64,000 nucleotides of DNA from positions 525,475 to 589,474 of the forward strand of contig BCLD01000014.1 in the NCBI GenBank assembly GCA_001600875.1, given 5' to 3'. Positions 63,886 through 64,000 of the stretch are shown here, in pieces. The notes below the pieces were generated by a model. It did no database searches and had not been told where the DNA came from. It was given only the letters and a program-made list of their open reading frames with translations. The DNA comes from Solicoccozyma terricola. Taxonomy: Eukaryota > Basidiomycota > Tremellomycetes > Filobasidiales > Piskurozymaceae. Each line of letters opens with the position of its first letter. Position 1 is the first letter of the stretch. The translations under genes were made by a program, and so were the position numbers.

Positions 63886-64000
63886 TTAGTGCTGCACACC
63901 ACCGAACGCCACCCTCTGGTTCGGGCTCGTAGGTTGACCTTCGTAAAAGTACGTGTTAGAACCTGGATCGACGGTGTTCCTCATCCTCGTAGCTCGTCGT
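63886..64000 (-). CDS. C-terminal end of an unidentified gene (runs off right edge)
   Basis: Minus-strand reading from the window edge gives RMRNTVDPGSNTYFYEGQPT then SPNQRVAFGGVQH and a TAA at 63888-63886. It looks like the tail of a larger protein; the family cannot be told from 38 residues. Other frames are closed. Confidence 0.5.
   Translation of the reverse strand, partial: RRATRMRNTVDPGSNTYFYEGQPTSPNQRVAFGGVQH

Overview
This window is nuclear DNA from an intron-dense fungus, most likely a basidiomycete yeast-type fungus of the Tremellomycetes (Cryptococcus/Kwoniella-like). The lineage is an inference: nearly every gene has many short GT-AG introns (about 45-110 nt, donors mostly GTGAGT/GTAAGT, branch sites like CTGAC/CTAAC), genes are tightly packed on both strands, a CAP10-family glycosyltransferase is present, and proteins such as eEF2, BUD31 and GOT1 are canonical fungal orthologues. 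I rebuilt exon structures by hand from reading frame, splice sites and family motifs. In every complete model the exon phases close and the total length is a multiple of three; protein lengths given are conceptual.

Layout, left to right: a MAK32-type PfkB-like kinase running off the left edge (-); CBF5/dyskerin (+); a large LRR-DH-PH RhoGEF (-); a 2.7 kb stretch with no recognisable gene; a delta-12 fatty acid desaturase (-); a short-chain dehydrogenase (-) whose introns contain an assembly gap; a Gfo/Idh/MocA oxidoreductase (-); a microsomal GST3-like MAPEG protein (+); translin (-); a possible hydrolase remnant (+); a CobW/ZNG1-type GTPase (-); eEF2 (+); a GT31-like glycosyltransferase (+); a putative mitochondrial protein of unknown function (-); a MESH1-type HD hydrolase (+); the centrin-binding protein SFI1 (-); a PHP histidinol-phosphatase (-); an FHIP (FTS-Hook-FHIP) subunit (+); MET1 siroheme synthase-type methyltransferase (-); lipoyl synthase (+); BUD31 (-); a mitochondrial ABC1/ADCK (UbiB) kinase-like protein (+); a single-pass membrane protein (+); the UBL-domain CTD-like phosphatase UBLCP1 (+); a CAP10-family glycosyltransferase (+); GOT1 (-); an NTF2/SnoaL-like small protein (-); and the 3' end of one more gene (-) at the right edge.

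The genes are mostly housekeeping and do not form a metabolic cluster. Several pairs share divergent promoters: MAK32-like/CBF5, oxidoreductase/MGST3, CobW/eEF2, unknown/MESH1, histidinol-phosphatase/FHIP, MET1/LIP5 and BUD31/ADCK. The MET1/LIP5 promoter is the most suggestive, because it joins two SAM-dependent cofactor pathways and carries a TCACGTG box plus a duplicated CTATGACGTGTCACC element.

I see no mobile element, CRISPR array, rRNA or convincing tRNA. The most unusual signal is in gene architecture: exons of 3, 5, 8 and 10 nt, four separate 16-nt exons, three GC-AG introns, a start codon of eEF2 split by an intron, and long homopolymer runs confined to introns and intergenic DNA.
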